Positions 1-18,500 of a stretch of DNA of 64,000 nucleotides are shown here, piece by piece. The position numbers and the translations under genes are program-made. Location: positions 8,432,001-8,496,000 of the forward strand of contig JAGTYA010000024.1 in assembly GCA_024291935.2 (NCBI GenBank). Reading direction: 5' to 3'. The notes under the pieces were generated by a model. That model was not told the DNA's origin. It was given only the letters and a program-made list of their open reading frames with translations, and made no database searches. This DNA comes from Okapia johnstoni. Its lineage: Eukaryota > Chordata > Mammalia > Artiodactyla > Giraffidae. The stretch's first letter is position 1. Each line of letters opens with the position of its first letter.

Positions 1-903
1 GGCCTGAGTATCTCATCTGAGTCCAGGCACTGGTGCGGTTTTTTCCCCCAGTTAGGAGGCCAAGGTCCTACCTCTGTGCTACTCCCCAGGGGGATGTGGG
101 ACATGGTGACCTCACAGTTAAGCCAGCGACATCACAATGGACCTGAAGGCTGGCAAGGCAAAGGACCTGGCAGGACCCAAGAGATAGGAGCAAGGAAGAG
201 ACTGGCAGGTAGAGGCTATTTCCGGTGGAAATTTGAAGGACTGTGTTCTCCTCCAAGGACACTCTAGCCAGTCCTTTCAGGGGTGGGAGACCTGAAAGTC
301 TCCACAGCCATTTTAGTTCCTAACAAAGAGATTGTACAGACTTTTCTGTGAGTTGAGAGTAGAGTGTGATGTCAGGAGGGGGTGGAGTTGGCAGATGGAA
401 GACAAAGGTGTATGTGAATCCTCCTGGGAGATGGGGGGGTACCCAGTGAACTTATTGCTCCCGTTGATTGCAGCACAGCTGGAGGGGAGGCAGGCTGTGA
501 CCTGGGAGACTGGGAGGGCTGTAGCTTTTGGTGGGAGTGGAGTTCTGGTCAACCAAGAGGGCAAGGAGCACCATGGGAAGGGCTCCTCTCAGCTAATCTG
601 AAGGATGCTGAGAGGGCAACCGGGATAGGGTGGGGGAAGGGGAGGATGGGGGGGGGTGATCTGGGCCCTGGGAATGGCAGATTTGAAAAGAGCAAGAGGG
701 ACAGAAATGAAGCAGTGGGGGTGGGCTGACACTGCCAAGAGACAGTGGAATCTGAGGGTTGGCACTAGACAGCACTTAGCTATTTGCTGTGTGTCTCTGA
801 GTGAGTCACTTACTCTCTCTGAGCTTCTGTTCCTTCACCATGGGGATAATAAGAGATGAAATAAGAACATTTATGAAGCCCCTAGCTTCATAATAAGTGC
901 CAA

Positions 904-1139
904 TACTTTGGCCACCTGATGCAAAGAGCCAACTCATTGGAAAAAACCCTGATGCTGGGAAAGACTGAGCACCAGAAGAGAAGGAGGCAGCAGAGGATGA
1001 GATGGTTAGATAACGTCAGTGACTCACTGAACATGAGTTTGAACAAACTCTGGGAGACAGTGAAGGACAGGGAACCCTGGCGTGTTGCAGTCCACGGGGT
1101 AGCAAAGAGTCAAACACCACTCAGCGACTGAACAATGAC
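904..1139 (+). mobile_element. BovB (RTE) LINE 3' fragment
   Basis: Carries the typical BovB 3' segment (ggccacctgatgcaaagagc through ccacggggtagcaaagagtc and gactgaacaa). It is inserted in a MIR-like region. Confidence 0.85.
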
Positions 1140-1304
1140 AAGCACAGTGCCAGGCATATAGTAAGCTGTTTGTAAAGGTAGATATCTACTCTAATCCTCG
1201 AAATAGTCCAACCTGAGCCTGATGCTTCATCTATTCTGGGGATGTAGAGTGCAGAATTCATGGTGGTACACTACAGAAACCATTTCTGGAGGATTTAAGG
1301 AGAG

Positions 1305-1395
1305 GATGAAATTCTTGGTGGTCCAGTGCTTAGGACTCTGTGCTTTCACTGCCGAGGGCCCAGGTTTCCACAGTTTGGCAAAGAAACAACAGCAG
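1305..1395 (+). mobile_element. tRNA-derived artiodactyl SINE fragment (CHR-type)
   Basis: Diverged form of the tRNA-like head (tggtggtccagtgcttagga and tttcactgccgagggccc). It is followed by an A-run at 1443-1461. Confidence 0.6.
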
Positions 1396-3834
1396 AGACA
1401 GAGAGAAGAAATTCACTTAAAAGATGTTGGAGGAAAAAAAATTTAAAAAAAAAAAAAAAAAGATGTTGGAGGAGCGCAGAGAAATTCTGGGAAGGCTGCA
1501 GAGCCAGGCTTGAAGAACAGGCTGGATTGAGAGAGGCCAGACAGCCCAGAACGGACTGTGTGAACCCCCTGCCTGAACCCCTTTATTTGAAACTCTGCTC
1601 TCCTGGAAGCTGACGTAGCACCATCCACATTGTGGGGTCCATCAACCTGCCACCTCAGGACCACCAGCTTCTGATCACAGTCTGGATGGGTACATGTGGT
1701 CAGTCTGGTCCATGGCATGTGCTTGCACCATGTATTGGGGAGGGGAGGTATAAATTCAACCTGTTGCCTTTCCGGCTTTTATAGTGGAATGTGTCTCTAG
1801 TGAGAGAAAGTTCCAGATGCTGGGCATCCAAAACACCTGGGAAATGTCTACATGGGAAATGAGAATAAGTGTGAGTGGTCCCTGTCCTTGAGATACAGAC
1901 ATGTAGGGGTCAGTTATGCGGGTAAACGATGGTGACAGGAAGTGGTGGGGGCCATAATGCAAGTGAGTACTGGCCAGGGGCCAAGCCAGCAGAATAATAC
2001 GTCCTTTGCTCACATGGAGAGTTCGAGACGTCCCTGTGCATTCCATGCACCTGGTGGCGTGGCCAGATGGAGCCTGAGGTCTGGATGGGGCTGCCGCTTT
2101 GGGCTAGACACTGTGGATACACCAACTGCCAGAATTTGTGTGAGGGCGGGGGAGATGAACCTTCTTCATCTCTCGGCAATGATGAAGTTGCTCAGCTGGA
2201 AAAGCTGTTTCTGGCCTAAGGGGCCTCCCTTTTCAATATCTAGTCATGCTTCATAGGCATTTTGCCATGTCTCTGACTTATCTCTCACCCAGTGGGGCCT
2301 TCAGCATTCTATCTAAATTGGAGAAAAGGTTCCCAGGACAGAGAAATCAGAGACGGGATGAGGAAGAGGAAGATGTACTTGCTACCTCCGGGGGCTTTGC
2401 TGCGCTAGATCAGATTCCTGCTCATCCCCCTGCCTCTCTCTGTTTCCTCCTACGCTGCCCGCTTTTGTCTCTGCCTGTTCCTGTCCCTGCCACTACCGTC
2501 GCTGTCTTCCCTGCCAACCGCCCCTCTCTGTTTCACCTGGGCCCCCTTCCCCAAAGGACCCCAGCTCCAGCCTTTGAGCCCTGCTCCGTCCCCCTCCTGC
2601 TCAGCCCTCGGGGTTTCCTGAGAGCCACAGCTAAGTCTCCTCCTCACTCCATCACTCCCCACACTGAAATTCCGGTAGCCCCAGTTTCCTGTGGCCCCAA
2701 ACTCCTGCAGCATTGCCTCAGGTAGGTAACGGCTGGTGGGCGGCTCGCCGGTGTCTCAGGTCCCACAGGGCCCCCTGCCTGCCTGCCAGCCCCCCTCTTC
2801 CTATTTGTGGCAACTTCAAATGTAGCGTTTTCCTGTCACCTCTCACACCCACCGGGGCCTCAGACACAGGCAGAGGCTGGCTGCCCGCCTGCCCAGCAGC
2901 TTCCTTCCCCTGCCAGAGAGGACTTCTGCAGAGCCAGGTGAAGAGCCTCGCACAGGCTGCGCCTCCTCCTGGGGTGTTTTGAGACCTGGGGCAGGGTGGG
3001 GAGGAGTCTGGGGAGAGGGAGAAGAAACCGGGTTTCGGAGGAATGAGTCACCCAAGTAAGGGTGCCAGGTTCTGAGGGGTGCTGGGGTTACGGAGGGAAG
3101 AGGGGAAGGGAGGAGAAGGAGGGGAGCCTTGGGGCTGTGCAACCCTCAGTGAAGTGACTGGCAGAGAAGTGAGGTGCTAACTGAGCAGACAGCGGACACT
3201 GAGCAGCTTGCTGTCAGGCCAGTCAGGACCAGGGGACCCTGAGCCCACTTGCTCAGACCAGCCCTGCTGAGGAAGCTGAGCCTGGCACGTCTGGGTGGCA
3301 GGACACTGGGGCTTTCTCAGCTGCCCCCCAAAGCTGGTAGATGAGCTAGGATGTAGGTGGGGAGCCTGTGGTTGATAGAGTCATGGAGACATGAGCCCCT
3401 CCCAGCATGGAAGAGAGTAGCCTCTCAATTACCTGTGGCCCCGAGGAGGTCTGGAATATTTCCTAAGATCTCTGAGCTCACTTGGAAGTATCTCCACGAG
3501 GGCCTCTCTCATTTCTGCCTTCCTCAGGGATGGGGATCAGGTCAGTTCTACCCTTTGCCTCTGACTGGCAAGTCTCCATTCAGTGCTCTTCTTGCCCCTA
3601 CTTGAGACCATCATTGGCTTCTGAATGTCAGCGCCAAGAGAGTCCTTTCATGTCAGCCAGTCCAACCCTCCCATTTTGCAGATAAAGAAACTGAGGCCAG
3701 GAGAGGTAGTGACTGGCTCAAGGTCACACAGTGATTTCCTGGGAGAGCCGGCCCTGAAAGTCAGGCTCCTCCTATTTGGAGGACCTTCACTGCTCACCTG
3801 TGATTGACCTGTCTTCCCAGCAGGTGGCGGGGGC

Positions 3835-9644
<5,810 letters not shown>

Positions 9645-9839
9645 GGGCCTGAGCCGTGGTGCCAGGACTGCCCTGGGGAGGCGGCAGGGGCAGAGCAATG
9701 AAAGGATTTTCTCTACGACGAGTGGAGGCCTCCTGAGCTTCAATAGTGCAGTGGGAGGTCAGAGTGTATTTACCAGACTTCACATCCCACTCCACCTGGC
9801 AGGTCAAGGGACACAGCCAGGAAGAGACTATGCTGCCCA

Positions 9840-9841
<2 letters not shown>

Positions 9842-9897
<56 letters not shown>
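9842..9897. repeat. (GT)28 dinucleotide microsatellite
   Basis: An uninterrupted run of 28 GT units about 200 bases past the ZNF683 stop codon. A pure run this long is likely to vary in length between animals. Confidence 0.97.
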
Positions 9898-9898
<1 letters not shown>

Positions 9899-10587
9899 GG
9901 GGAGTGCCTGCAGCCATCTACCTCTGGCTGGGTTTGAGTTCCACTCTCTGTTTGGGACCTATCTGGGACCATGCCCTCCATCTCAGCTCGCCAATGGACA
10001 GTTCAGCCTTCCAGGTCTCTGCAGGGTGCAGACTGTGGTGCTGTGGTGCCAAGCACAGGACACTCTTTTCTGAACCAGCACCACCCCAGATGTCTGTCTG
10101 CTGCTTCCTGCAACCTTCTTGTCTCTCAGTTCCTAGAGGCCACTGTGCCCCCTCAGCTGGTACTCCCTGCCACGGTCAGGTGGGGCACGTTCATCTTCCT
10201 CTGTACATGCCAGGATCTGAGCCTCCTGTGGGAGAGGCAGGAACACAGGGATGTCAGGGTCCACTCATGACCCATAAGTAAGATGTCCCCCTTTGTTTCA
10301 AGGACCAGTCATCCCAGAGGATAAAGGGCTTAAGAGGGTACCAAGCTCAGGGAAGGGGTACAGACCCTACAAGAACTATAGGTAGGGAAGAACTGGCAGA
10401 GAGAGCCTGGGAACTAGGGCCCTCTTGATGGTCTTTCTCCCTGGAGTCCCAGAGGATCCCCTCAAGTGTGCAAAGTGTGCTCTCCCCCCGAGAGAGTGGT
10501 AGCATTAGATGGGAAAGGGTACTGCCCTTTACGGGTATAGGAAGCCCAGGTTATAATCACAACAGTAGCTATTATTAAGTAATAATT

Positions 10588-11155
10588 TGTTGTTGTTCAG
10601 TCACTAAGTCATGTCTGACTCTGCAACCCCATGGACTGCAGCATGACAAGCTTCTCTGTCCTTCACTATCTCCTGGAGTTTGCTCAAATGCATGTCCATT
10701 AAGTCGGTGATGCCATCTAACCATCTCAGCCTCTGTCGTCCCCTTCCCCTCTTGCCCTCATTCTTTCCCAGCGTTAGGGTTTTTTTTCCCAATGAGTCGG
10801 CTCTTTACATCATGTGATCAAAGTATTGGAGCTTCAGCTTCAGCAGCAGTCCTTCCAGTGCATATTCAGGGTTGGTTTCCTATAGGATTAACTGGTTTGA
10901 TTTTCCAGTCCAAGGGACTCTCAAAAGTCTTCTCCAGCACCACAATTCAAAAGCGTCAATTCTTTGGTGCTCAGCTTCCTTTATGGTCTAACTCTCACAT
11001 CCTGTATGACTACTGGAAAAACCATAGCTTTGATTATACAGACCTTTATCGGCAAAGTGATGTCTCTGCTTACTAATACATTTTCTAGGTTTGTCATAGC
11101 TTTCCTTCCAAGGAGCTAGCATCTTTTAATTTCATGACTGCAGTCACCATCAGCA
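10588..11155 (-). mobile_element. BovB LINE 3' region, part 1
   Basis: Antisense BovB 3' end starting ttgttgttcagtcactaagt. It is interrupted by a Bov-tA at 11163-11372 and resumes at 11373-11517. Confidence 0.88.
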
Positions 11156-11162
11156 GCTATTT

Positions 11163-11372
11163 TGCGTGCGTGCTAAGTCGCTTCAGTCGAGTCCAACTCT
11201 GTGACCTTATGGACTGTAGCCCGCCAGGCTCCTCTGTCCATGGGATTCTCTAGGCAAGAATACTGGAGTGGGTTGCCATTTGCTCCTCCAGGGGATCTTC
11301 CCAACCCAAGGATCTTATTTCTCCTGCATTCACAGGGAGGTTCTTTACCACTAGCGCTACCTGGGAAGCCCA
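11163..11372 (-). mobile_element. Bov-tA SINE nested in BovB
   Basis: From gtgctaagtcgcttcagtcg to tacctgggaagccca, antisense. The BovB sequence on either side is collinear (cagctatttt / cagtgatttt). Confidence 0.88.
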
Positions 11373-11517
11373 ACAGTGATTTTGGAGCCCAAGAAAAGAA
11401 AATCTGTCACTGCTTCCACTTTTTCCTCTTCTATTTGCCATGAAATAATGCCATGAAGATCATGGATGCCATGATATTAGTTTTTTGAATGTTAAGTTCT
11501 AAGCCAGTTTTTTAATT
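11373..11517 (-). mobile_element. BovB LINE 3' region, part 2
   Basis: Continuation of the antisense BovB with gattttggagcccaagaaaa and tatttgccatgaaataatg. Confidence 0.8.
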
Positions 11518-11533
11518 ATTAAATAATTAATAT

Positions 11534-11700
11534 TGGGCTTCCCCGGTGCCTCAGATGGTAAAGAATCTGCCTGCAATGTGGGAGACCCGGGTGCGATCCC
11601 TGGGTCGGGAAGATCCCCTGGAGAAGGGAATGACAAATCACTCCAGTATCCTTGCCTGGAAAACTCCATGGACAGAGGAGCCTGGCAGTCTACTGTCATA
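11534..11700 (+). mobile_element. Bov-tA SINE
   Basis: gggcttccccggtgcctcag through gacagaggagcctggcag, sense orientation, 3' truncated. Confidence 0.88.
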
Positions 11701-11899
11701 AATACTAATAGCTGGCCAACTTCCAGCAGGGGGCATACCTGTGGGTTTCAGGTTGGCTTCCCCACCAGGGTACTGGACGAGATTTTCGCTGTGTCCTAGG
11801 GTCTCCAGGACCAAGAGAGAGAGCACACTCTCATTGGGAACTCTCACCAGCAGGGCGAGGGCGGGGTTGGCGTCGGTCCCCACCAATAATCACGGTCTA

Positions 11900-12457
11900 G
11901 GTTCCAAACCCACTCGATCAACCGTTTGGCCCCGCCCAACAAGCCAACCACTCAGGCTAGGCAACACCCAAGACCACGCCCATTCCCGCCCCTGGCTCCG
12001 CCCTTGCATTCTAGCCCCTCCTCCGGGGCGGGGGCACGGGAAAGACCCTGGGCTTGGTCTACCTTCCTAGCCCTGTTTTCCCGCCCACCTTGTGCAGGCC
12101 CAGCTTGAGGTCTTCCAGTACTCTGACCAGTGGGTCCCCTGGCGCTTCCGGAGGCCTAAAGACGTAGCGCGGCCAGGGCCAGGAGCTGGGTCCCCGGGAG
12201 CTGGGCAGGAGTGCGGGGAAGGAGGGTCGAGGGGAGAGAGGGTGGCCCGGGACGACCAGTGGGGATGACCCCTGCAGAGCGCACCCCCTAGCCCTGGGGC
12301 TTGGGCAGTATGTGGACCGGTCCTACTCCCCCGCCCACACGGACTTCGGGCTGGGCGCTGTTTGCTCAGGGGGGCGGGCCGGAGGAGGCGTATCTCTGCA
12401 AATGAGCGGGATCCGGGTGGCCCCGGAGCAGTCAGTGCCCGGGACCTTGCCCTCGCC
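11900..12457 (+). promoter_or_regulatory. GC-rich promoter region of CRYBG2
   Basis: After AT-rich repeats the sequence becomes strongly G+C and CpG rich. GC boxes are visible near 11930 (ccccgccc), 11987-12003 (several cgcccc/cgccc), 12025 (ggggcggggg) and 12370 (ggggcgggcc). No TATA box is evident. This fits a CpG-type promoter just upstream of the first coding exon; the exact start site cannot be read from sequence. Confidence 0.6.
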
Positions 12458-12573
12458 ATGGCTGAGCGGCGCGGGGGCCTAGGGGCCCGCCTGGCTCGCC
12501 GCCTGGCCAGGCTAGGGGTCCGGAGGGAGCGCAAGGGGAAGCGGACCCCGGAGGAGGCCAGATCCCGGGATAG
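12458..12573 (+). CDS. CRYBG2: CRYBG2 coding exon 1 (probable start)
   Basis: The ATG lies in a strong context within the CpG-rich block. It encodes a basic stretch beginning MAERRGGLGARLARRLARLG and ends ggatag|gtgagg in phase 2, which fits exon 2. An upstream alternative first exon is possible. Confidence 0.65.
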
Positions 12574-15500
12574 GTGAGGGGTTTGGAGGAGGGCTGCACC
12601 GGGCGCCCCTGGGCCCGAGGGTGTGGATGTGTGTCTTGGAGTGTGCAGTGGATGTTCAAGTAAGCCTGTCTGAGTGACTGGGAGCATTAAAATATACCGA
12701 CCGGTGTACTACGATTTGGGGTATGTGGACTTGATAAAGTCCCTGTACTTTTTAAAACCTTTACAACAGTTTTGCAGTTTCATAAGTCTGGCGGATGGCC
12801 AGGGAACTCCTGATTTCCTCTCTGAAGATAATTGAAAGGCAAATACGGTGGCGCCTCCTGCCCCTGTGGACTTTGATTCTCTCATCACAGGCCAGTTTAG
12901 CTCTGGTCTTCATGTCACTTTGTCATGAGTATGACAGGTTCCTGAGTTGGCTTAGACTGCACTGTATTTGCCCTTTCATGACATGAAGAGGCTGTCCCCC
13001 ATCATCCTAGATTGTATTAACAATAAACTTATTTGCCACTTGCTTGATGCTTTCCTGGATTATCTCATTTAATCCTCCCAGCAGCTGTACCAGGCAGGTA
13101 TTTTGTGTGAGTCAGATACGGAAATGGAAGTTCAGAGACATGAAGTCACCTCTCCAGTCACACAGCTCGGAACTGGTGGGGCTGAGACGCAGACTTCTGC
13201 AGTCTGACTCCGGGGCCCACAGCCTGAAGCCCTGGGCTGCTCTGTTGCCTTGAGAGATTTCAGAACTCAGGCAAGGGGGCCAGAGTTCTGTCCTAACCCT
13301 AGAGGCCACTGGCCACGTGACCTTGAACAAATTGCTACATCTCTGTTAGCCAGTTCACCGGTAGCTGATGTCTGAGTGGCAAGGAAAAGGCTGTATGGAT
13401 TGCCAGGCCGAATGGCCAAAAGGGGGATAGAGAAGGGGACCCCAGGAGCTCACAGACCCAATGTCTGCAAAGAGTGTCAGGCGTGATCACAGGCACTCAG
13501 TCTCTGTGCAGCTCTGATCTTATCGTGATGTAGCTGTCTCCGGTCTGCCCTAGGAGGAGTGGAGGCATGGTTGAGCCCAGGGTGAGGGGAGGCGTTTGTG
13601 TTGCTCTCTCACACCAAAGAGAGCAGGGAGGGGAGGGTCTAGCCACCCTAAACCTGGAAGCTTGGGTGCCCGGGGGTGCCCACACCCTGCCAGCACCCAG
13701 CCTGGAAGACACACCCCCCTCCCTTTACCCCGTCTGGCAGGAACCTGCCCTGTAGGCCCAGATGGCACTGTTCCTCCCTTTCTTTCTCCACTTGAGAGGA
13801 GGCAGGGTTGCAGGTGAGTCAGGGCAAGGGATGGCCGGGGAGGGACTGCGCATGCTCCTGGGGCCAGCCTGATGATACATCCCACGTGTGCACTTGGACT
13901 TGGTTATCACTGGCTGTGGGAATGGGACTCTGGCACAGAGGGACAGGCCCCTGGTCCCTACTGATTAGGGGCAGAGTGCACAGAGCGGGCAGCCAGGGCC
14001 CTTCCTCTTCTTGCCCCTGTTAGAGGGGTGATGCCCAGCCAGGCTTTGGAGTGAGACCATCCTAGTGTCTTAACTCCACTAGCTGTGTGACTTTACCACT
14101 CTGGACCTCAGTTTCCTTATCTGAAAAATGAGGACACTGCTATCTACCCTTTAGGATTATTGTGAGGCTTAAAGGGGATTATGGAGGTGTAATACCTAGT
14201 GCTAAACCTGGCATAGGGTGGACCTCAGCAAATGGCAAGCTTTTGAATTATTAGGGTACTGTCCTTTTCCTGTATTCTGGTCCTGATATACGCCTAGTCT
14301 CCATTTTGTTCCAGGCCCATCCCTGTCTCTCTGTCTCCGGGGCTGGAGTGGACAGGTGGGGGAGGGGGCAGAGAGAAGGCTGTGCATAGACCTCCCCTGC
14401 CCCCCAGGACTCCAGGTGCTCATCTTGCCTGCGGAGGCCCTTAGAGACGAGGGCCATCAGGTCCAGTCTGGGGCAGGAGACGAGGAACCTACTTCACTCC
14501 TTCCCCTGTGCTTCCTTCCCAGGCCCTGGGGAGGCCAGAGCTGCCCTGACCTGGCCCAGGGCCAGGGCAGCACCAGCAAAGTCAGCCTCAAGGTAGGAGA
14601 GAATCCTAGGGTTGGGGAGGGGAGGGGAGGGGAGCAGAAGCTCTTGGGAGGGACTGGGCCGGTCCTGAGAACCCTGACTTACAAGTTAGGCAACTGCAGT
14701 TCTCTCCTCCCTCCTCTGCCAGGGATTCACTGTGTGACCCTGGGCAGATCACGCCTCACTTCTGAACCTCAGCTTCCCCACTGGAAAATGGGGACAATCG
14801 TGCCTCTTAGGGCTGTTGTGAGTAATAAGAGATCAGATGTAGGACATCTAGCATGGGGCCCAGATGCTCAGAAAACAGCTTCCTAGTGTCAGGGCCCCTG
14901 GAGGAGGCATGTAGGGGCAGTATCTCTTTTCAGGACCCCATTTTCCACACTCCCTCCTTTAACTAGACCTTCCCCATCTTTGACTCCCTTTCCCCGCTTC
15001 CTGGCATGGCCCTCAGTGGTGACGCTGGGCCAGTGACTTAACCTTCTGGCCACAGTTTCCCCATCCTCAGAGGGGACCTGAGCCATGGATTGGACAGAAA
15101 CAAGGTCCCCCACCCTCCATCCCCTGGAGGAGCAGAGGGCTTCCTCTAGAGATGGCTCAAGCAGCCATGTGTCTCTTTGTGATCCTGAACATTATCAGTG
15201 ATCACTAGCGTTTAACTGAGTACTTCTGGGTATCCTGCATGGACTATCTCATACAACATTCTCAGCACTCCCAGGAAGCAGATACTATTATTATCATGCC
15301 TATTTTACACATGCGGAAACTAACATGCAAGAGGTATTGCAGCTAGAAAATAACAGTGCTGAGAATCAAGCCCAGGTTGCCTTGCTCCAGACTCCCAGAT
15401 TAATCATCCAACCTTCCTGTTTCTTGAGATTTTCAGTCCCTGGGGAGTGAGAGGCTGCATTTATTTCATAGATGCATAAAATAAGGCATTTGGGATTAAG

Positions 15501-18500
15501 CGTCCATGCTAAGGAGAAATTTGACCCCAGATTTGGCTCTTCTGTTGCCAAGGACACAAATCCATCCCTGAAGACTGGCATTTGGGGGGCAGTGTCTATT
15601 TGGGTCTGTGGTCCTCAACCCTCTCCCCTCACCCCCACAGCTAGGCTGGGCCCCAGGGGAAGACAGCAGGCAGAAGTCAGGGTTGTCCCACTTTTAGGGG
15701 AACCTTCTTCCCTGGCTTCCTCTTGTCCCAAGAACATCTCTATTCCCGATACCTCCTTCAGGTATGTTTGGAACACTCAGGCTGGGAGGGTACTGGAGAG
15801 GCGGCTGCAGGCTCTGGAAGCCTGGAGTGGGCAGAAGCCAGGGGTGTTGTGGTAGGCATGCCCACACAGGCCTTAATCCCCAGGGCAGCTGGTACCAAAG
15901 GGCCAGAAGCCAGTGGACTCCTGGGAAACCAGCAGTTGGCCTGAGAGTCAGGAACCCTCACTGTGCAACTTTGGTCATGTCGGTGTCCTCTCTCAGCCTC
16001 CCTTTCCTCGTATGTAGAATGCGAAGGGGTGAGATAAATGCCGAAGGAACTTTCCAGAGCTCTGCCTCTTTGTCCAGCTCTCGTGGCCCTGGCAGCCTCT
16101 CCATAGGGCAGTTCCGCTTGGTGTCAGAGGTCTGCTCAGCTTCTCCTGTGCCAAGGAGGGCAGCCAGGGGTGTCAGGGGGTACCCAGTGGGCAGGCCAGA
16201 GAGGCTGTCACCAGGTCTCTGCTTCTGCTTTCCCTCAGGCCCAAGCCCAGAGCCACTCAGAGTTGGACCTTCGGGCAGGGAGCCTTGGCTCCTGGCTTAG
16301 GAAGCGACGGTACAGCTCAGGGGGGCCCGCGGAGCCTCTGGGGCGCCTGCAGAGGCCTGCTGTAGGCAGCGCCTCTGACCTGGCCAATCACGCCTCCATG
16401 GGGCTGGAGAGCCTGGCACCAGCGGTGACCTCAGGAGAGCCTGCTGAAGCCAGGGGTCCCTCAGGTCCACCGCTGGCTCCTGGACATTTGGAACAAGGAC
16501 CTCTGGGCCGCACCTGCCTGCAACCCCCACACTCAGCCCGGGGGTTTCCTCTGCGGCCCGAGGCACCCTGCAACCTGGAAGACGTGCTGCCCCACCCAGC
16601 GTCCTGCCCCAGGGCAGAGGGGGCAAAGGGCGAGCCTACCAGCCCAGGGCCAGCCCTGCCAGAGCCAGCCCAGACCCTACGTGAGCGTCCCTCTGCCAGG
16701 AGGACCCGCTACTACCGCATCACCGTCAGCCTGCAGGGGCGTGAGCAAGCACCTGGGGAGGAGACTGAAGAGCCCAAACCGGCCCAACCAGCTCCCCACC
16801 CCTGCGGCCCTGAGGAATCCAGGGGCTGGCAGGAGCCTCCCCAGGGGCCCCGCCCCATCACAGAGTGCCTAGCTGACCTGCCTCAGGAACCCCAGCTCCG
16901 AGCCCCACCACATCAGGGGAGCGCGGCCCAGCGGCAGGAGCTCTGGGCCAGCCGGACGCCTGGGTGCCCGCACAGACGGTGAGTAGATTTCACCCCCACG
17001 TGGGGCGGTGGGGGAGGGGGAAACTGGCCTGGCCACCCCCTCCCGGGTCTCTATCTTGTCTCCGGCCTTCTCTAACCCATTCATTCAGTTCTCCTGGGCA
17101 TAAGCTGACTCTGCCATCCCCTCCCCTTCCCATCTCTGCCCTCCATTGCCTGCCCCCCAACCCCGTGCGTGCCCACAGGCTACCTCCAGGGACCCAGTTT
17201 TGCTCTCCTCCTCCGTCCACCTGGGGAGGGAGATATCCTGTCACAGAGAGGATGGGGAGGGTCACCTTATCCTCAGCAACACCTTCCCCAGCCCCTCGTT
17301 CTGTTCTGGAGACCACTTTCTCAGCCTTGAGACGAGAACTCTCAGCCGGTGCTGGATGTCCTGGGGCAAGTTGCTTAACTTCTCTGGGCCTTGAGTCGTC
17401 AAGTTGATTTGGTCACTGGAGAAGAAGGAGGGGGAGGTTACAGGAAGATACTTTGAACTCTAGAGAGTGGGGCAACCAAAACAGCTGGGATGCTTATTAA
17501 TAACGCTTCAGTCGCAGCAATAATTACCCTACCTTGCCCTGTATTGGTGAACAGGCGCTGAGGTTCCCAAGCCTCGGGTTTGCTTTTTTCTTTTAACCTT
17601 TTTATTTTGTATTGGAGTATAGCCAATCAACAGCATTGTAATAGTTTCAGTGGGCAGCAAAGGGACTCAGCCATACATATACATGTATCCATTCTCCCCA
17701 GACTCCCCTCCCATCCAGGCTGCCACATAACATTGCTAAGCCTCCGTTTTTCTTTTTTTTAATCCTCGGTTTTTAATTTGTGTTGAAATGACTCTCCTGA
17801 ATCTACCTGGTGGGCTCAGAGAAAGGAGGATGGGTCCTGACAATGGGGTGAACTTGAGACCTCTCTAGAACCTCTTGGAAGGGCACACTGGGCCTCAAAC
17901 AGCGTTCTGAAAAGTTCCTACTGATGATGGTGGTGGTTGTCATCTATGGTTTCTTTTCTGAGCATAATTCTATTTAATCCTCACAGCAGCCCCATGAAGT
18001 AGGACTAATCCTGTTCTCCACCCTCTCGCCCCAATGACAGATGGGAAACTAAGGTTCAGACAGGTTTCATTACCCACTCTAAGTCAACCAGAAAGTGAAG
18101 GGGCAAGAATTTGAACCCAGGTACCTGTGTTCTAGGGCTTCCCCGATGGCTCAGCGGTTAAAAACCTCCGCCTGCAATGCAGGAGACACGGGTTCGATCC
18201 CTGGGTTGGGAAGATCCCCTGGAGAAGGGAATGGCAACCACTCCAGTGTTCTTGCCTGGGAAACTCCATGGACAGCGGAGACTGATGGGCTACAGTCTAT
18301 GGGGTCATAAAGAGACAGACACGACTGAAGAAACTGTGACCCTGCTGGTCCGTGGCCTTGAAGAAGAGAGGGCTCTGGAAATGTGCATTTCTGCTGACCT
18401 AGGAGAGGCCTCCTGGGGTTTTGAGGTGTGTCTTCAGAGGAAGGACAAAACGGAGTCAGGGGATCTATAGGCAGGCAGATTCCTGCATAGTGTGAAGAAC

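Larger units (their letters stand above)
1..3820. other. Intergenic region upstream of ZNF683
   Basis: No coding exon could be supported here. The stretch holds a MIR-like piece (about 760-900), a BovB 3' fragment (904-1139), a tRNA-derived SINE piece (about 1305-1395), an A-run (1443-1461) and unique sequence that is C/T-rich around 2400-2720. The open frames here have no homology I recognise. A strong splice donor at 2722 (cag then gtaggtaa) could end a non-coding first exon of ZNF683, but this is only suggestive. Confidence 0.6.
9645..11890. other. ZNF683 3' flank / spacer before CRYBG2
   Basis: Contains probable ZNF683 3' UTR, a GT microsatellite, then BovB and Bov-tA elements from about 10588 to 11700. 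No exon is supported. The open frames through the GT repeat are periodic low-complexity artefacts. Confidence 0.6.

Noticed and set aside
2246..2725. 159-codon plus-strand open frame
   Set aside because: Pro/Ser-rich with no known similarity. The C/T-rich base composition explains it. Only its end, a splice donor, is of possible use.
12067..12687. 206-codon minus-strand open frame at the CRYBG2 promoter
   Set aside because: Long frames are expected by chance in CpG-rich DNA with few stops. It has no homology I recognise and overlaps the plus-strand first exon.
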